The position numbers were made by a program, and so were the translations under genes. This document shows, piece after piece, positions 31,401 to 39,078 of a DNA stretch of 40,017 nucleotides. Origin of the DNA: a virus; the IMG/VR virus record IMGVR_UViG_3300022198_003988, positions 1-40,017 of that record; one strand, given 5' to 3'. The number at the start of each line of letters is the position of its first letter. Positions within the stretch are counted from its first letter, which is position 1. A model generated the notes under the pieces. It did not search any database, was not told the DNA's origin, and was given only the letters and a program-made list of their open reading frames with translations.

Positions 31401-32203
31401 TTTTCGGTTAAGGCCATTCGCTCCTCAAATCCTATAAACGTTGCGGCTGCCTCTTGCGCTGCGACTTTTATACCCTTCGGTACTTTGGCTGCTGCTTTAG
31501 CAACCCCCGTCGCACGGGATGCCTGACTGATAGGTAAAAACGCTGTTGCAAACTGTGTGATAGCCTCCGCAACTTTTCCAGCCGCTGTTTTAGGCTCAGA
31601 GATAAGCCCCTCAACGCTGAGGCGTTCCCGTAAGTTATCTAAGATTTCATCCGCCCCCGGACCTAAAACGACATCGGCTACGTCAAACCCTAAATTTTTT
31701 GCTGACTCAACGGCTTTTAACGCACCTGATGCCACCCCCTTCGACACGTCTGCTCCTTGCGTGCCTATTGCTTTTAGCTTTTCTGGGTCTGGGGGCCTAT
31801 CAGTTAACGTTCTTGGGGTAAGGTCTTTAACGCTATACACGTCCCTCTCCACATCTAGCGACCGTTGAGTTACCACCTCTGCTACATTAAAAGCTAAATT
31901 TTTTAAAGACTCGACAGTGGTTAACACGCTGGCGACCGCCCCTTTAGGTAAGTCAAGAAGAAGACTGACTTGATCTGGACTCGCCCCCATAATTTCCTCC
32001 GGGGTCGCTTCAAGCGCGGCTTTAATTTTTTTTGTACGACGAACCCGCTCTTGAACTCGCGCTTTAATATTATCTTTTATTTGCTCTAGCTGTGCTAATC
32101 GAGCCGCTTGCGCCTCCTCTTTATCAGTAAGAACTTCTAATCCGGCTGCTATACCCGCTTGGTTAGTTTTATCTTGTTGCTCTTCTAAATCATTCACTTG
32201 CAT
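28487..32203 (-). CDS. Large internal virion protein (T7 gp16-like position)
   Basis: 1238 residues, close in size to T7 gp16 (1318). It is mostly helical and rich in Ala, Lys and Glu, with a long charged start (KEEAQAARLAQLEQIKDNIK). The middle contains an amphipathic or membrane-type segment (LFPFVKTTYNLTKYELAKSP). By size and place it should be the core protein ejected into the cell to help DNA cross the envelope. I see no clear lytic transglycosylase motif like that at the gp16 N-terminus. It overlaps the preceding gene by 14 bases, with GGAG upstream. Confidence 0.8.
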   Translation of the reverse strand: MQVNDLEEQQDKTNQAGIAAGLEVLTDKEEAQAARLAQLEQIKDNIKARVQERVRRTKKIKAALEATPEEIMGASPDQVSLLLDLPKGAVASVLTTVESLKNLAFNVAEVVTQRSLDVERDVYSVKDLTPRTLTDRPPDPEKLKAIGTQGADVSKGVASGALKAVESAKNLGFDVADVVLGPGADEILDNLRERLSVEGLISEPKTAAGKVAEAITQFATAFLPISQASRATGVAKAAAKVPKGIKVAAQEAAATFIGFEERMALTENLVKAVDPELAKKLPAYLKEDAEGSPFETRLVNAFEAFGFGLPVNFVLKGLRSVRDMARVNQARTVVEKTVKPAREKMAKVRTRLEKLAKEQAQPPEAVQRLKKAVEEPAKETKTRKELDEAAKLLGTTVEDLKSRDAYKAAKELKIDEQIAAVTVIQDNQYQELKRAFTDLEPLIKAGDEQAVTTALELAEDYLKIARTAQDVAGEAARGMQRRSKESSVSFFNSLQKSLAEGQISVEDRQDLAKAIVSLAELDGDVAGFLGGPSKQTLTKVKDINDLIARRFKSFLLSSPVSMLRDVSADMYRHTWEVADRFAGATVSSARRGAKAAKTIKQEKGWAGFVDEAYRNGVFRQATEATDITFTEAKALAAGYTEYWKQVIVGTGKIAKLNAKKGAEAVVEQGPIRGLKTGVRGFLDDMAEKAKSVRLDSSTKLNVQETDVKIADLVGRPDNVALRALDYATSAMEPVLGFYRNKDHVGQAIVFRSELKARAISRATNEGLTGEAFNARVKELSTDLWEQESLYDFINKKNLRSLNDKTVAQQMAAGRQAWSEAKRVSLTEELTGIGKGFESVVNEIPGGFLLFPFVKTTYNLTKYELAKSPLSLLNVRGTSLTQKALRSGAGRERDLAIGRMSIATGAQVLAFKMAYDGFIRGSVIKDPGQRATLDNAGMFENSMRIGNTVIGLNDFSPLSAPFIRAANVVELFHYMDGDTIEDSVAEDMTNYIAAGILGIADQMASSNFTGQFGDLFNIVTEQDEYGLKRAGKSLVTGLTVPGAVAWTSRFFEDNKKQTDTLWESVLARLNLGEDKLDKFGRPIPRRSTAVGNILPLSLTQYGANDKLAIEELNNGTIISKPSRRLPTPVGQARLNADEYNRLLELMGELGTYDKMLKLTESPFYQSLPAIPAKEMEKIGKPTATRGGALRKLYQTYLKLAQDQLLLEYPEITARAVADKKEYFVEGKTAPVTRFAPNEK

Positions 32204-33764
32204 TGAGTATCTCCTCTAACTGTGCTTGGTATTCTTTAATGGTGATTTCACCTTCCATAAATTGTTTATCTAACATTTCTACAGTTTTATCCCCCCCGTT
32301 TTCGGCTGCCTCCGGCCCCTCCATGGCTTCTCGAAGTGCTGGATACACGTTTTGCTCAGCGTATTGCTTTAACTCAAGCGTCGTTTTTATCTCGCCACGC
32401 TTGTAAGCGTCTGCCATAGCTTCCATCTGGGTAGCAATTAGCTCATCGGCATTGGCTTCTCGTTCTGTAATTTGCCCCGTTGAGGCCGCCGCAAACGCCG
32501 CAAACACATCAAGCGGCTTGCCGCCGACAATTGCGTACATCCGCTCTTTAATGCTATTCATCGCCGGTGACTGAAAAAACTCATTTTCTTGCTGTTTTAT
32601 TGTATTCATGACATACGTCAAATCGCCCGAGCTCAACCCAGCGGGGTACTCCCCCCTTAAAATTTCCTGTTTAACAACTTGGCCATCGCCTTGGTAAATC
32701 CTCAGTGCCAACTCCCGTTTAAGTAATGGATCTGTCTCCGTCGCTTGGTTTCGCCAACTTTGGCTAAACTCTCTTAATTGTTGTCGCTCCTGAAACGTTT
32801 TACCAGTAGAAACAAACGCTTCTTCTGCTGCCCCAACATTAGGATCGCTAGGGTCCATACTTATCAACTGCTCCCCTGCAGCCAGCTGATTCTCAACGCG
32901 TTGCTGTTCTTGTTGCTTCTCTGCATAGTTTTCTGCCTGTAATTGTGTGTTAAACGCTTGCTTAACCCTTTCAGCAGCTTTTAATTTTACGTCGTCAGGT
33001 AACGTATCAAACGCTTCAACGCCTGTGTCACCGGTTTGTACTGCGGCCATGAAGCCAATCATATCGTCCTGCCCAATCGCATACGTAGTAAGCTGGGACA
33101 CCTGAATACTCTCAATTTCTGCCGTGCGTTCCACTGCATACTTCCGATCTAGTAACGCAACTTGCTCTGGCGTTTGATACCCCTTTCGCAACACCTCACT
33201 TTGTAGCCGGCGTTCCCGACTGTCTTCCAGCTCCTCTAAATAAATTGCAGTTAGTTGTTGCCCTTCCGGCGTAGACACGTCGACATTTTTTAAACTTTCA
33301 ACAATCTGTTCATGATGGCTCTCGTTGGCTTTTTGTTGATCTAATTGTAAATTGTTACTAAACGTCTCACGGGATTTAACCACCCGCTGATTAACAATTG
33401 CGTTGCTCATTACCGCTAACCGGTCCCTGTATTGCTCGGGAGCTTCGCTAACTAGCGCGTCCACATACGCCGTTGCTAAACCTTGGGCCTTGTCTGGGTT
33501 TGGGTTTTCATCAAAAATTCGGGCAACATTTGTTTGAACCCCAGAAGCCGCCGACGTATAATATAGATCGTCAGTGGCTTGTTGTGCAATAAGATTTTGA
33601 CGTTGAAACGCAACAAGCGTTGAACTAGCCAAGCCAAGTACACCCTGTTTAGCTTGCTCTGCGCCAGCCATTCCAGCAGGATTAATCGACGGAGCCTGAA
33701 CCGGAGCCGAACGCAACGACACGCCTTGCCCCCCATATCGCGGTGTTCGAGAAGATAAACTCAC
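32190..33764 (-). CDS. Internal virion protein (T7 gp15-like position)
   Basis: 524 residues from a GTG start (33764) overlapping the previous TGA (GTGA). Helical and rich in Gln, Glu and Ala (NYAEKQQEQQRVENQLAAGE), with an N-terminal Pro/Ser-rich part (SSRTPRYGGQGVSLRSAPVQ). T7 gp15 is larger (747). The order gp14-like, gp15-like, gp16-like is the T7 order, so this is assigned mainly by position. It should be part of the internal core and be ejected with the DNA. Confidence 0.78.
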   Translation of the reverse strand: MSLSSRTPRYGGQGVSLRSAPVQAPSINPAGMAGAEQAKQGVLGLASSTLVAFQRQNLIAQQATDDLYYTSAASGVQTNVARIFDENPNPDKAQGLATAYVDALVSEAPEQYRDRLAVMSNAIVNQRVVKSRETFSNNLQLDQQKANESHHEQIVESLKNVDVSTPEGQQLTAIYLEELEDSRERRLQSEVLRKGYQTPEQVALLDRKYAVERTAEIESIQVSQLTTYAIGQDDMIGFMAAVQTGDTGVEAFDTLPDDVKLKAAERVKQAFNTQLQAENYAEKQQEQQRVENQLAAGEQLISMDPSDPNVGAAEEAFVSTGKTFQERQQLREFSQSWRNQATETDPLLKRELALRIYQGDGQVVKQEILRGEYPAGLSSGDLTYVMNTIKQQENEFFQSPAMNSIKERMYAIVGGKPLDVFAAFAAASTGQITEREANADELIATQMEAMADAYKRGEIKTTLELKQYAEQNVYPALREAMEGPEAAENGGDKTVEMLDKQFMEGEITIKEYQAQLEEILNASE

Positions 33765-34240
33765 CGCGCCCCGCCTCGCATACCGTAATACGACGATAAG
33801 CCCGCTAACGGTGCCCCCAGTAGCCCACTAGTCCGAGCTGCGCCCGCTGCATATCCATATTGCCTTGCTTGAGCCCGCTCTTGAGCAATGCTTGTTCGCA
33901 ACCCAAGCTCTCGAGTAGACGTAGCCAGTTTACCAAGTCGGTCTGCCCGCGCTACTTTACCGACGTCTGCGGTTTGCAACGCCTCAAATGACCGGCCAGA
34001 TACCCCAGCCGATCCAAACGCCGCTTGTTGCGCCGACATAACTTCTCGCAATTGTTGCTGTCGTTGTAGCTCGTCTTCCGCCGCTTGCGTTCTCTCCGCC
34101 TGTACTTGTAGCTCCAATTGTTTTGCTTGCAATTCAGATTGTCGTTTTTGAAACTGAGCCATGTTTGCTTGCGCTTGCGACTGGCTATACACCGAGTACG
34201 CTGAGATGGCTGCTATAATTGCTACGAATGGTACTGCCAT
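33761..34240 (-). CDS. Internal virion protein (T7 gp14-like)
   Basis: 159 residues. There is an N-terminal hydrophobic helix (VPFVAIIAAISAYSVYSQSQ), then a long Gln/Glu-rich coiled coil (KRQSELQAKQLELQVQAERT), a conserved-looking SAGVSGRSFEALQTADVGKV, and a Gly/Ala-rich end. T7 gp14 is 196 residues and joins the ejection channel in the outer membrane. ATG 34240 has GGAG about 5 bases upstream. The stop overlaps the next GTG. Confidence 0.82.
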   Translation of the reverse strand: MAVPFVAIIAAISAYSVYSQSQAQANMAQFQKRQSELQAKQLELQVQAERTQAAEDELQRQQQLREVMSAQQAAFGSAGVSGRSFEALQTADVGKVARADRLGKLATSTRELGLRTSIAQERAQARQYGYAAGAARTSGLLGAPLAGLSSYYGMRGGAR

Positions 34241-34248
34241 AATTACTC

Positions 34249-36207
34249 CTATTTTACCTCAACTAGTGTCCCCAATACAATAAATTCTAAAGGTTCGGTT
34301 TGGGTAATAGTTATCGTTGGCTCTCGATCGACACCGTTTAAATACACTTTTTTATACCCAGAAAAAGTTTGAACGGGTGAGTCTAATAAATCGCCAAACT
34401 GTCGAAACGCCGGTTCGTAGGTGTTATTTAAAAATTTTACAGATATGTTCCTAGAATTGTGCAACCGAATTTGAGCACTAACTAGCCGCCGGTATTGGCC
34501 AGCCATTGAATAGCCGCCAAGGTCAACGTCAATCGGCAACGTCTCAATGATCGCTGAAAAATTAATACCGGCTTCAATAGCACTAACTTTTTCAGAACTC
34601 GTAAAATTACCACTGGCAATCGTGACGTTTTGTAAAATATAATCGTCTCCCCGCACCGCGACCGTCTCACCGTCCAAATGGTCATAACCCGCCCACGTAT
34701 CTGTAGGCGAGCCGCTAGTTGAAAGTTTGGAAGCGTCCATATACGCAGCTTCGTTAAACTTCTCAATATAGCGTACCGTACTCCCATTGATTGTCCGTTT
34801 AACCACGACATAGACAACCTCATTAACGACCGTGACATCTTCAAATTCGCCCTCAGTTGTAAACAAACTCCATGCCGCCAGCCCAACCGAACGCAATGCA
34901 CTAAATACCGCAATCGTCCCGTCAGTGTTTAGCAGATAGACAAAATCGGCAGGCACCGTACTAGTCGCTTTTCGTACAACCAAACTCCGAGAAGCATTAA
35001 TCAAATGCGACGAATAAATCGAAACGTTGGCCGCATTATAACTTTTTTCCACATCGTTGTACACAAACTCTCGGATAACACGACCATTGTTTTGAACAAA
35101 GATTGTTGCGCCATCCACCGACACCGGCGTAACCGCACTAGCTCCGTGTCCAGTTGCCGGTAATACCGATATGTTTTCTGGCGTAATCGGTTCAGTATCT
35201 CGGTTCGGTATGTAGTATTCCCCAGCCGTCGTAAAGATTTGAAACGTCCGTCCGGGATACACTCGCTGAATCGCATTAAGCTCATCACTATCTAGGGTCA
35301 CATCAATAGCGTCGGCGGCATTGCTCCCATTAAGATCAAAGTTGTAAAAGTAGCTAACCTTAGATCCCCAAAGAGTTTGCGGACGCGATTTGCTTCCGCC
35401 AAACCACAACCGCGATTGATAAAAAGTTAAGCTAACCGGCCACCCCCGACTTGCGCTCCATGCCGGTTCGTACCCCGACTCGTACTCCCACTCGCCCGCG
35501 TCAATGGTTGTGTCTGGAAAATCAACGTGAACATCCCCAATAACTTGAGTTGCGCTGACATATTGAGTAATAAACAATATGCCTCCTTTTTTCCCGATTA
35601 TGTACTGATTGACACTATTTGCATCAAAAATATTGTGCGTAGAAGTTGCGGTAACGTCTCGGCCACTTACCGAGCTTAAAGTCAAATGGTTCGTTACTGG
35701 CTCCGTCACGGTAACGCCATTAAACGCATACACCGGAATGTGCTCAAACGTAATGTAAGCCGCTGTCCACGCTGTGTGCGACGTTCGCTGAATTTGAATC
35801 GGCGCAACATCCGGGTGCACTAAAATTAAAGTGTCCGCTGATTGCGTAAAATCCATCTCTTGTATTTGCGCTAACGTTAACGTGGATACCGGCGAGCTGC
35901 TAACCGTCGCTTGCAAAACATCATCCTTATACACTTTGAACTCGCCAGCAGTAAACACCAACAAATATGTTTGAATGTTATTAAACTCAAAATTAATCAA
36001 GCGAGCTTCTTGGTTCGACGTTGTGGTAGCAACATACTCTAGCCCTTCCCGGCGAAACGCATACCCCTCGGGGCTTACGTACACGTTCCGTAATCGCTTA
36101 GCTGAATCTGCGTACCGCTCCCGCCGAATATCCATTATCGACGTAGGGCTAATCTCGCCCCCCACGAACGATCGTTGTGCGGCTATAAGTTTTGTTTTAC
36201 GCGCCAT
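34249..36207 (-). CDS. Tail tubular protein B (T7 gp12-like nozzle)
   Basis: 652 residues. The start matches the podovirus nozzle family: QRSFVGGEISPTSIMDIRRE, RLRNVYVSPEGYAFRREGLE, then repeated beta-rich blocks. A segment GWPVSLTFYQSRLWFGGSKS is typical. T7 gp12 has 794 residues. It forms the end of the short tail and the channel for DNA. ATG 36207 overlaps the stop of the gp11-like gene (TAATG). Confidence 0.9.
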   Translation of the reverse strand: MARKTKLIAAQRSFVGGEISPTSIMDIRRERYADSAKRLRNVYVSPEGYAFRREGLEYVATTTSNQEARLINFEFNNIQTYLLVFTAGEFKVYKDDVLQATVSSSPVSTLTLAQIQEMDFTQSADTLILVHPDVAPIQIQRTSHTAWTAAYITFEHIPVYAFNGVTVTEPVTNHLTLSSVSGRDVTATSTHNIFDANSVNQYIIGKKGGILFITQYVSATQVIGDVHVDFPDTTIDAGEWEYESGYEPAWSASRGWPVSLTFYQSRLWFGGSKSRPQTLWGSKVSYFYNFDLNGSNAADAIDVTLDSDELNAIQRVYPGRTFQIFTTAGEYYIPNRDTEPITPENISVLPATGHGASAVTPVSVDGATIFVQNNGRVIREFVYNDVEKSYNAANVSIYSSHLINASRSLVVRKATSTVPADFVYLLNTDGTIAVFSALRSVGLAAWSLFTTEGEFEDVTVVNEVVYVVVKRTINGSTVRYIEKFNEAAYMDASKLSTSGSPTDTWAGYDHLDGETVAVRGDDYILQNVTIASGNFTSSEKVSAIEAGINFSAIIETLPIDVDLGGYSMAGQYRRLVSAQIRLHNSRNISVKFLNNTYEPAFRQFGDLLDSPVQTFSGYKKVYLNGVDREPTITITQTEPLEFIVLGTLVEVK

Positions 36208-36770
36208 TAGCCCCTAACCGCAAGGTAGCTCTGCGTGCCCGGTGCCGTTCCCTTCCCCCCTGAATTTTGAGAATCTATTAACTTAGCGTCAATCAATTGC
36301 TGTTTTAATAGATTGCCATAGACCATCGCTTTATCTGAGTCTTCTTGCAATGCAATCGCCAATAGTCGAGCCATAGCAAACTCAAGCGCGCGGACAAAAT
36401 ACGCCGGGAACTTATTTTCGGGCGGAGAGAACGCATACGTGATTTTTAATGCCGTTGCGTTACAGTATATTTTATCCTCGTGAATCTCGTACTCTAACGT
36501 AGGCGGATCTTTCTTAACTAACCGTAGATAGTTAGCTGGCAACTGAAACGCCGAAGAAAACCCGTATAGCGGAGCTGCCGCTAATTTATTAAGCTCAACT
36601 TGATTAATCGCAAACCGCCAAGGATGGCTCTGTAACAAGCCATCCTTAGTCGTGTCATACAACGCTTTACATAGTTTAGCCTCGCGCGTACTATCTGAAA
36701 ACGACGTGATCTCGTCGGCCCCAATTAGAAGTAGCGCGGCGGTGCATAGGCTAACTTTTGTAAGCGTCAT
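36207..36770 (-). CDS. Tail tubular protein A (T7 gp11-like gatekeeper)
   Basis: 187 residues, close to T7 gp11 (196). Typical segments: LCTAALLLIGADEITSFSDS, REAKLCKALYDTTKDGLLQS, and HPWRFAI. It binds below the portal and closes the head after packaging. It lies between a decoration-type protein and the nozzle, the T7 order. The ribosome site is weak. Confidence 0.9.
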   Translation of the reverse strand: MTLTKVSLCTAALLLIGADEITSFSDSTREAKLCKALYDTTKDGLLQSHPWRFAINQVELNKLAAAPLYGFSSAFQLPANYLRLVKKDPPTLEYEIHEDKIYCNATALKITYAFSPPENKFPAYFVRALEFAMARLLAIALQEDSDKAMVYGNLLKQQLIDAKLIDSQNSGGKGTAPGTQSYLAVRG

Positions 36771-36775
36771 AAGCT

Positions 36776-37051
36776 CTAGTTTGTGTCAGTAGCTGTGATA
36801 ACAAGCCCATCGGTTACGTCAACGACGCCACCAGTGTTGCTGTTAACAACGTTAAAACTGTGAACGGGAGTACCGCCAGTTGAAGACACAACAAGAATTA
36901 TGTCGTTCACTTTCAAGTTTACAGACCGATCATTAAAATACCCGGCTGCTCGAATTACAGACAACGCATCGGGCGAGCTGTAAATAAACAAATCGGGAGT
37001 CTCTTGTCCGTACTGAGTGATCGCTTTAAACGAATTAATATCAAATGCCAT
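36776..37051 (-). CDS. Small capsid-associated protein
   Basis: 91 residues: MAFDINSFKAITQYGQETPD, LFIYSSPDALSVIRAAGYFN, then a beta-rich half (LKVNDIILVVSSTGGTPVHS). From memory, proteins of this pattern (ADALxxIxxxGYFN followed by a KVGD-type strand) often lie directly after major capsid genes and are thought to be head decoration or head-fibre parts. GGAGG lies upstream of ATG 37051, and the gene follows the capsid gene by 13 bases. Confidence 0.7.
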   Translation of the reverse strand: MAFDINSFKAITQYGQETPDLFIYSSPDALSVIRAAGYFNDRSVNLKVNDIILVVSSTGGTPVHSFNVVNSNTGGVVDVTDGLVITATDTN

Positions 37052-37064
37052 TTACCTGTCCTCC

Positions 37065-37913
37065 TTATGACTCGTCAGTAGTAATTTTAACGACACCTAA
37101 CTGATCGATAACGCCAGCTTCCGCCGAAAAATACATAACAATCTCGTCAGATATGATATTTGCATTATATTCTACGCGCATTGTAAAGTCTCGGTTCATT
37201 ACATACCCAACCGCGGTTTTAGCGTAAGCAAAGTTTGTTCGGTCATAAGTAGCCAAAGGCAATCCGCCTTCCTCTCCGTTCTTCCCAATAAATTTAAAAT
37301 CAAACCCGTAAAAGCTGGAAATACTTCCATTAACCAAAGTTTTTACCACGCTCGTATCAATCGTTTTTACGTCAGCTTCTTGAGTTAAGTGATGCTTACC
37401 TCGCACTCCCGCGACAAGGTAGAGAGGCGACTCATCACTAGCCCCGTCCTCTTCCAACAATAGTAATGCCTGAGCAATCATTGCGACGTTTAGGTTATCA
37501 TTACTACCCGATATGTTTTTTGGAACAGTTTTTGTCAAAGAAGCCGCAGCCAAAGCGTCAATAATGATCTGATCTTCTTTTCGGCGACAAGCTCCGGTAA
37601 TTGCCGGTTTTAACTCCGCAAGCGCATCGTAGGGAACTTCGCTTTTTAGAAAATCATCACACTGAACACGACCTGCGTAGCGTTTGATTGTGATTGTTAC
37701 TTTAGTGACCGGGGGGTTACTAACTAAAACTTCCGTAGCAACAGAGTGCTCGGTCATTCGCATCGCTCCGTATTTTGTAAACTGATGCGACTCTCCGCCT
37801 GTAGTTTTAACCCGTACGGTATCTCTTAACTGCCCGCCCTTTTCAACAAATTCGTGATGGACATCCGCTTCAAATGTTTTGAATTGGACTGTGTTTAAAA
37901 TATTATATGACAT
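37065..37913 (-). CDS. Major capsid protein
   Basis: 282 residues, shorter than T7 gp10A (345). It has the HK97-fold look of small podovirus capsids: an N-arm with FEADVHHEFVEKGGQLRDTV, GAMRMTEHSVATEVLVSNPP, ITIKRYAGRVQCDDFLKSEV, a helical spine (ALAELKPAITGACRRKEDQI) and a C-terminal domain ending VIDQLGVVKITTDES. It follows the scaffold gene and has its own strong promoter and a structured leader. GAGGA lies 7 bases before ATG 37913. Confidence 0.9.
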   Translation of the reverse strand: MSYNILNTVQFKTFEADVHHEFVEKGGQLRDTVRVKTTGGESHQFTKYGAMRMTEHSVATEVLVSNPPVTKVTITIKRYAGRVQCDDFLKSEVPYDALAELKPAITGACRRKEDQIIIDALAAASLTKTVPKNISGSNDNLNVAMIAQALLLLEEDGASDESPLYLVAGVRGKHHLTQEADVKTIDTSVVKTLVNGSISSFYGFDFKFIGKNGEEGGLPLATYDRTNFAYAKTAVGYVMNRDFTMRVEYNANIISDEIVMYFSAEAGVIDQLGVVKITTDES

Positions 37914-38050
37914 GGTTTATCCTCAATTCTTAACAACTAGTACAACAATCGAATTGGGTTATCGCCACTCAGCGGGCCTCATCTGCCATTTAAAGTTTGG
38001 GTCAACTTTAGCTTTTATGGGCTTCGTAAAAAGGTTACCATAAAAAAACT
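37914..38050 (-). other. Structured leader of the capsid message
   Basis: A 137-base non-coding stretch between the predicted start near 38050 and the capsid ATG. Read leftward, TTTTATGG and CCATAAAA form a perfect 8-bp stem (17-base loop), followed by AAAGTT/AACTTT, a 6-bp stem with a 6-base loop. Such leaders can stabilise an abundant message or regulate translation. Confidence 0.5.
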
Positions 38051-38056
38051 ACAAAT

Positions 38057-38085
38057 AGTATAACTTACTTTTTTTTAATTGTCAA
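38057..38085 (-). promoter_or_regulatory. Strong sigma70 promoter for the capsid gene
   Basis: Read leftward: perfect TTGACA (38085..38080), 17-base A-rich spacer, TATACT (38062..38057; 5 of 6). The spacer includes the TAA stop of the scaffold gene and an eight-A run. This is the best promoter match in the window, and fits the need for more capsid than other late products. Confidence 0.72.
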
Positions 38086-38830
38086 GTTTTGTGCCCTTCG
38101 CAACAAAGTAATTTCGCATCTTACTTAAATACTCTTTTTGTTTGTCCGGGTACGCCTCAAACAAATGCTCGTTTTCTTTCTGATACTTTCTGGCTTCGAT
38201 TAAAAGTTCGTCAGCCGATTGTTTTGGGGCTGCAGCTGCGTTGCCGGATGGAATAGTTAAATTCGGTTTAACTAGATTTCGGTGTAAAAAATCCAAGGCC
38301 TCTCCACTCACCGCTAGGCTATCCAGTATTTTTTGATCGGCTTCGCTCAATCCTTTTTTATAATTATTGAGCTCACCAATCACTTGCTCTTTTCGATGGC
38401 CAAGTTTCAGCAACTCATCTTCGGGTTTAACTTTTGAGGCTTCTATTGACTCTAAATAGCTTTGAAGTACCCCTTCCGCTTGCTCTTTATTTAATCCGTT
38501 TTTCTTAAAAACTTCTGACAGATACTGCAAGTCTAAAGTTTCGCTTAACTCTTTGTACTTTTCTAACTGTCCTCCCTCTTCAAAATTAAAATCGTAGTTT
38601 TCTGGCGCAGCGTATTTAGCCTCCATCTCTTTAACGTTCTTACGCAACTCCCCAATGTATTTACTTTGTTCGCTATAAGCAGCCGCTAGATCGCCAGCGG
38701 TTTTATACTTACCCCCCAATAAATCCGCCGTTTCCGTCTCCGCACTAACAACTTCTGCCGATGCTTCTACACTTTCTGCTTGCGCGTTTTCTGTTTTCAC
38801 TGCTTCTGTTGGGGTTTCAAGTAATGACAT
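38075..38830 (-). CDS. Capsid assembly (scaffold) protein
   Basis: 251 residues, very rich in Glu, Lys and Ala and almost all helical: an acidic disordered start (AVKTENAQAESVEASAEVVS), GGKYKTAGDLAAAYSEQSKY, coiled-coil middle, and a C-terminal helix (KQKEYLSKMRNYFVAKGTKL) likely to bind the capsid protein. It occupies the T7 gp9 place between portal and capsid (gp9 has 307 residues). ATG 38830 overlaps the preceding stop, with GGAGG 7 bases upstream. Confidence 0.88.
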   Translation of the reverse strand: MSLLETPTEAVKTENAQAESVEASAEVVSAETETADLLGGKYKTAGDLAAAYSEQSKYIGELRKNVKEMEAKYAAPENYDFNFEEGGQLEKYKELSETLDLQYLSEVFKKNGLNKEQAEGVLQSYLESIEASKVKPEDELLKLGHRKEQVIGELNNYKKGLSEADQKILDSLAVSGEALDFLHRNLVKPNLTIPSGNAAAAPKQSADELLIEARKYQKENEHLFEAYPDKQKEYLSKMRNYFVAKGTKLDN

Positions 38831-39078
38831 TAATTAGCCTCCTTAGCTTTATTTTTTACCTGCTCTAAAAGTCGTTTAAGTTGTCGTACTACACTGTTCT
38901 GTCCTTCTCGTTGTGCTGCTGCCATTAAAGTATTACCGCTATCGGGATGCACCATTTGAATAACTGGTTTTCCGATTGTGTTTTCTTCCAAAATTTTCAA
39001 CGCTTGTTGCCCGTCCGGGGTTCTAAATAGCCGAATTAACACTAATTTTTCAGCTTCGCTAAACGGAATCTGTATCAT
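38830..39078 (-). CDS. Small hypothetical protein between portal and scaffold
   Basis: 82 residues: MIQIPFSEAEKLVLIRLFRT, then PDGQQALKILEENT and a helical basic end (SVVRQLKRLLEQVKNKAKEA). ATG 39078 overlaps the portal stop (ATGA), with GAGG about 8 bases upstream. Position and helical content suggest a head assembly factor. No family is recognised. Confidence 0.7.
   Translation of the reverse strand: MIQIPFSEAEKLVLIRLFRTPDGQQALKILEENTIGKPVIQMVHPDSGNTLMAAAQREGQNSVVRQLKRLLEQVKNKAKEAN

Noticed and set aside
28487-32203. Lytic transglycosylase domain as in T7 gp16
   Set aside because: No convincing catalytic Glu motif or lysozyme-like segment could be seen in the N-terminal region; only the position and size support a gp16 role.
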